Origin: JBJGXI01 sp045635475
GTDB taxonomy: Bacteria; Bacillota; Bacilli; Bacillales; Amphibacillaceae
Length of the DNA: 64,000 nt
NCBI RefSeq assembly: GCF_045635475.1
Contig: NZ_JBJGXI010000020.1
Coordinates: forward strand, 22,212-86,211
Reading direction: 5' to 3'
The notes beneath the pieces are model-generated. The model did not search any database and was not told the origin of the DNA. It worked only from the letters and a program-made list of their open reading frames with translations. The translations under genes were made by a program, and so were the position numbers. Shown one piece after another: positions 60,556 to 64,000 of the stretch (within the stretch, counting starts at the first letter, position 1; each line of letters starts with the position of its first letter).

Positions 60556-61682
60556 CTATTATCACCTCCTTCAACGGTTTCAGAATAGTTTTTCGTAATA
60601 ACATATTTGTCATGGATAGGATCATCAGATTCCTCCATCCCTAGTTTATCTCTTAATTCATGGCCATTAGCCGTACCAGATGATCTTAGCTTGTCTACTG
60701 CAGTAGCAACATCAAACATATCCCGATATTTAACGCGTCGTATGTCCATGCGATTGCCATTTAAATATTCTTGCTTTGTAAAAAACTTTCCGTTAAATTC
60801 ATCTCCTATTTTCTTGAGAAAGAAGTCAACACAGAAAGTCATAAAGTTACGGGTATGCTTTTCGACATCTGCCATTTCACCATGTACCAATGATGGCGGG
60901 ATGCCGAGCGCTTTAGCTACTTGATCTAAATAACCATTTGTGACTTTGTTGATATCATCTATTGCTTGGCCAGAGCCACTTGTCTTAGAATGTTCCTCAT
61001 ACTTAAAACCTTTTTGCTGAGGAATAATAGCAAAAGTCTTACTTTTTACAGCAGCATACATATTGTCAATAAACCGCTGTAGTTTACTTTGATTTTCTTT
61101 ATCTTTTGGATTGACGTTTTCCATATCAACAGTAGAGCGTATTTGGTTTTTTAATTTCTGATATTCTATCAGTCTGCCAAACAATTCGCCGTAATCGCTA
61201 TATAAAGAGTTTAATAGATTAGTTAATTTTTCGTTGTCGTATTCCAGATAGATAACATCGCTCATCATGAATGTCCTTTGATAAGTGAAATTTTTAATTG
61301 TGACACTTTTAAATGTATCTTCCACTAATCCATATTCTTGCCTGTAATAGTCATCCGCTATTAACAGATCATCACTATCTGACTTAATGATTAAACACTC
61401 GTTATCGTGAATCATTTTATAGATAACGGTTTGCCAAAACTGTGCTGCAGACATATTCTTATTTGGACGAACATTTAAGCGATAATAAAGTTCACCCTTA
61501 ATTAATTTCTTGCCAGATTTTACTCGAAACTCTGATTGACTGATAGTTCTAGCTATTAGATTTACGCAAATTTGAATAGCCAACTGCTTCATGTGAATTC
61601 TTTCCGATGTGCTCTCAAGTAAATCAATGTCATGCATCTGTTCTAATTCACTGTTTTTCTTAAATAAGTCTAGCCATCCCAA
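60552..61682 (-). CDS. HK97-type portal protein
   Basis: 376 residues, TTG start with AGGAGGTG five to six bases upstream. Phage_portal pattern: MHDIDLLESTSERIHMKQLAIQICVNLIARTIS, KALGIPPSLVHG near 265, late helices. Forms the DNA gate of the head. Confidence 0.9.
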   Translation of the reverse strand: MGWLDLFKKNSELEQMHDIDLLESTSERIHMKQLAIQICVNLIARTISQSEFRVKSGKKLIKGELYYRLNVRPNKNMSAAQFWQTVIYKMIHDNECLIIKSDSDDLLIADDYYRQEYGLVEDTFKSVTIKNFTYQRTFMMSDVIYLEYDNEKLTNLLNSLYSDYGELFGRLIEYQKLKNQIRSTVDMENVNPKDKENQSKLQRFIDNMYAAVKSKTFAIIPQQKGFKYEEHSKTSGSGQAIDDINKVTNGYLDQVAKALGIPPSLVHGEMADVEKHTRNFMTFCVDFFLKKIGDEFNGKFFTKQEYLNGNRMDIRRVKYRDMFDVATAVDKLRSSGTANGHELRDKLGMEESDDPIHDKYVITKNYSETVEGGDNR

Positions 61683-61694
61683 TGTCTCACCTCC

Positions 61695-63362
61695 TTAAAA
61701 GCTAATCTCATCTAGGTAGAATTCATCTTCTTCTAACTCGGTAGCTCGATACAAAGCATGAACAAACGCCTGGAATCCATCTGTTTTACGTTTCACTTCT
61801 TCTTTCTTTAAAAACTGTTTTCCGGCTTGCGTCTCTTTCACATACACATTGTTGGTAAACCACCGCATTAGAGGATTGTCACCAAATATAAACTTATGAT
61901 TTGCAAACCCGTCTTCAACACGCGGAGCAAGCAGTGGGTGGATGCTTGAAGGTCTTCTTATACCTTCTACTTCAAATCCTTCTGCCTCGAGCAAGGGTCT
62001 TAATATATCCAACTTGTAATTATCGGCAATGATCTTCTCAACACCATATATCTCTCGCATTTCTACAAACCAGTTAACTACATGCATTGGATTTAATGAT
62101 GGTTCATCTATAACTTTCATCAATCCATCTTTTTCCCACTTTTTTATAGGTGCTTTCTTTTCGGTACCGAAATCGTTATTGGTATTTGAATATCCATAAT
62201 TCACATCGCAGAAATGTTTAATGGCAAATGTAAATGATTTAAACGCATATTCATCAGCCTTTTTAAACAGAAGGCCACACGTAGAAAAATCTCGCACACT
62301 ACCAAAGTCTAATGATCCGATTGGTTTTGTATCGAGTTCGAAAAATGGTCGGTTGGTGGCCATCATCTCTTCACGAGAGGCAACTGAATTTTCCATGTTG
62401 TCCTCTATAAAATTCATACGCTTTGTGACAAACGCTGCACGCCCTGAAGGGTTATAAGCTAGCTTCTTATATTCCTTCATAACCTTGTTTAATAATCGTT
62501 TCCCTCGTTTGTTCAATGGTTCCTGAAGTGCTGGGTTAGCTTTCGCCCAATTTTCAGGATTGTCCATTTCTTCTAAATCATCTAACTCGCAAATGTATGG
62601 GAAAACACCAGAGAACTCAATTAATCCATTAAGTACATCTTCGCATTCCCGATATTTGATATCGAAGTATCCTTCTCGTACATAACCTTTCGTACCAATG
62701 AAGAATTGTCTACCGCAATCAACTTTACCAAGGCCACCAGAAAACACATCAACAATATCCGTATCTTCCATTTCGTGATACTCGTCATAGATAACAGCAC
62801 CTTCACGCCCACCATCCTGTGAACTGGCATTACTAGTTTTATACTCGAAAACACTTTGAGTATCTGTACCAGTTATGCTACTTTTAAATGCTTCAAATTC
62901 TTCTAATAGATCTTCGTTACCGTTTTTATTAATGACACGAAAACATTCTAAGAAACTTCTCTTTGCCTGTTTCTCGGAGTTGGCAACAATAGATACGTCA
63001 TAGTAGTCAATTCCATGCAAAGGACTAATAAAGTAATTTGCAAGAGTAGAGATGAAACCATTCTTCCCTCCACCACGTCCCATATTGATAACGAACTCAT
63101 CAAATACAGGTTCATCATCTTCTTTACGGAATAAAAAAATGAATGGGGTTATAAATTTCTCCCATTCATCTAATTCGAAATACCATGTTTCACTGAACTC
63201 TATATAATTTTCAATTTGTTCCTCATCGAAGTAATAGATATCATCCCGAGGTAAAATATGTTTTTCGATTAAGCAAATTAGCTGTATTCTTTTTTTGTTA
63301 AGGAGTAGTTTGCCACATTTCCAGTTCTTTATATAATCTTCAACATACTTGTTATGCAGCAT
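61695..63362 (-). CDS. terminase large subunit
   Basis: 555 residues. ATPase: Walker A-like NMGRGGGKNGF near 97, Walker B VIYDEYHEM near 189. Nuclease: SLDFGSVRDFST near 350 and IADNYKLDILRPL near 450. HK97/lambdoid-like Terminase_1 group. Lies three bases after the small terminase. Packages DNA into proheads. Confidence 0.92.
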   Translation of the reverse strand: MLHNKYVEDYIKNWKCGKLLLNKKRIQLICLIEKHILPRDDIYYFDEEQIENYIEFSETWYFELDEWEKFITPFIFLFRKEDDEPVFDEFVINMGRGGGKNGFISTLANYFISPLHGIDYYDVSIVANSEKQAKRSFLECFRVINKNGNEDLLEEFEAFKSSITGTDTQSVFEYKTSNASSQDGGREGAVIYDEYHEMEDTDIVDVFSGGLGKVDCGRQFFIGTKGYVREGYFDIKYRECEDVLNGLIEFSGVFPYICELDDLEEMDNPENWAKANPALQEPLNKRGKRLLNKVMKEYKKLAYNPSGRAAFVTKRMNFIEDNMENSVASREEMMATNRPFFELDTKPIGSLDFGSVRDFSTCGLLFKKADEYAFKSFTFAIKHFCDVNYGYSNTNNDFGTEKKAPIKKWEKDGLMKVIDEPSLNPMHVVNWFVEMREIYGVEKIIADNYKLDILRPLLEAEGFEVEGIRRPSSIHPLLAPRVEDGFANHKFIFGDNPLMRWFTNNVYVKETQAGKQFLKKEEVKRKTDGFQAFVHALYRATELEEDEFYLDEISF

Positions 63363-63365
63363 AAG

Positions 63366-63908
63366 CTATCGCCGACCTAATAATTTTGATTTCCCATCAT
63401 TCTTTGGTTGTGGCAATAGATCGGTTAATTGTTTAATTATCGTCTGATAGGTTTTATCTCGATTGTCATAATTTTCAACGATTGGTCGTTTACGATCATA
63501 GGGTACCTGGCTCTCACTTTGCGAGAACTTTTCATATTCCCCGTTTTCTAAGATGTCTTTCCAGTTGTCATCCAGTAATATTCTCAGTCGTGCAGCTTGG
63601 GTGATTAATCCTTCAGCAACATTCAACTGATTTTTGGGGATGCTTTTGAAGAGACTCTTTAACCGTTCTGCCTCTGACTCCACCCTACCCTCCATGTCAT
63701 CAATTCTGTCGTTTAACAAATAAAGTACAGATACATCCAATGCTTTTGCAATTCTATCCAGTAGCTCCAAACTAGGCGAATTTTTTCCTTGTTCAAGACT
63801 GGCATAGTAATTCGTCGATATGCCTGCTTCCTTAGCAAAATCAGCCTGTGTCAGCTTTTTTAACTTCCGTTTTTCCTTCATTCGAAAACCAACTTTTTGC
63901 TTATCCAA
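63366..63908 (-). CDS. small terminase with N-terminal XRE helix-turn-helix
   Basis: 180 residues from TTG at 63908, eight bases after AGGAGG (the GTG at 63917 overlaps that site). Residues 12-65 are a Cro/C1-type HTH (LTQADFAKEAGISTNYYASLEQG). Residues 90-175 look like a P27-type small terminase C-terminus (ITQAARLRILLDDNWKDILENG; TYQTIIKQLTDLLP). It sits directly before the large terminase. A regulator-terminase fusion is the best reading; alternatively it is only a regulator. Confidence 0.75.
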   Translation of the reverse strand: MDKQKVGFRMKEKRKLKKLTQADFAKEAGISTNYYASLEQGKNSPSLELLDRIAKALDVSVLYLLNDRIDDMEGRVESEAERLKSLFKSIPKNQLNVAEGLITQAARLRILLDDNWKDILENGEYEKFSQSESQVPYDRKRPIVENYDNRDKTYQTIIKQLTDLLPQPKNDGKSKLLGRR

Positions 63909-63917
63909 ATTAATCAC

Positions 63918-64000
63918 CTCCTTTCTGCACGGACCTACGGGGAGGGAGGGGCTAACAATTCACACCACAACTGCAGAATTGACTCCCCCCTTACCGGTGC
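63918..64000. other. GC-rich region before terminase (candidate cos)
   Basis: GC-rich block in AT-rich DNA, with G/C runs (CCTACGGGGAGGGAGGGG and CTCCCCCCTTACCGG). Cos sites of HK97-like phages of Gram-positive bacteria lie just here. The region is cut by the window edge. Confidence 0.45.

Noticed and set aside
1..64000. CRISPR arrays, tRNA or rRNA genes
   Set aside because: Looked for on both strands; no repeat-spacer pattern, cloverleaf or rRNA core sequence was seen.

Overview
The window is low-GC, Gram-positive DNA from an endospore-forming member of the Bacillaceae. Markers for this are SpoVR, a YhcN/YlaJ-type spore lipoprotein, a BmrCD-type ABC pair and an OpuA glycine-betaine transporter, with purine-rich AGGAGG ribosome sites and frequent TTG/GTG starts. 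The osmoprotectant importer and acidic proteins would suit a halotolerant genus such as Gracilibacillus, Oceanobacillus or Virgibacillus, but the genus cannot be fixed from this sequence. No rRNA, tRNA, CRISPR array or complete insertion sequence was seen.

Positions 1-41.1 kb are chromosomal. In order: the end of an ABC-2 drug exporter operon; small membrane proteins and a CNNM/CBS transporter; SpoVR; a CstR-rhodanese sulfur-stress pair with its operator; an M20 dipeptidase; a methionine-to-cysteine salvage operon (yrrT-luxS-mccA-mccB); a YhcN lipoprotein; an oxidoreductase; a membrane-anchored S1C protease; the bmrC-bmrD heterodimeric multidrug exporter behind a long leader with several tiny ORFs and terminators; a beta-carbonic anhydrase; opuAC-opuAB-opuAA; the Hen1-Pnkp RNA-repair pair; a MarR-MMPL exporter pair; an XRE-regulated membrane operon; a stand-alone MurG; a MATE exporter; an aldehyde dehydrogenase; a ROK kinase; and an esterase.

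From about 41.2 kb to the right edge lies a prophage-like element that continues past the window. Its left part is one long minus-strand operon: TubR-like, tubulin/TubZ-like GTPase, five small proteins, a small membrane protein, an FtsK-like ATPase and a replication-relaxation protein. This looks like plasmid-style replication, segregation and DNA-pumping functions. Next come small regulators (an HTH / 43-aa ORF / HTH cassette), an SOS-controlled YolD protein and a decayed second copy, a PemK/MazF toxin with zinc knuckles and its antitoxin, a Panacea-type toxin-antitoxin pair, and a structured intergenic region with striking palindromes.

The right part (51.4-63.9 kb, minus strand, transcribed leftward) is an HK97-like siphovirus morphogenesis operon: HTH-small terminase fusion, large terminase, portal, ClpP-like protease, major capsid, connectors, major tail protein, a glycosyltransferase, tail chaperones gpG/gpGT (with a -1 slippery site) and tape measure. 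It stops right after the tape measure: only a 29-codon stub of the next gene remains, and no baseplate, fibre, holin or lysin genes follow. Three virion proteins (capsid, connector, tail tube) end in threonine-rich tails, and the glycosyltransferase gene lies directly after one of them. This suggests a virion O-glycosylation system and is the most interesting signal here, followed by the bmrCD leader.
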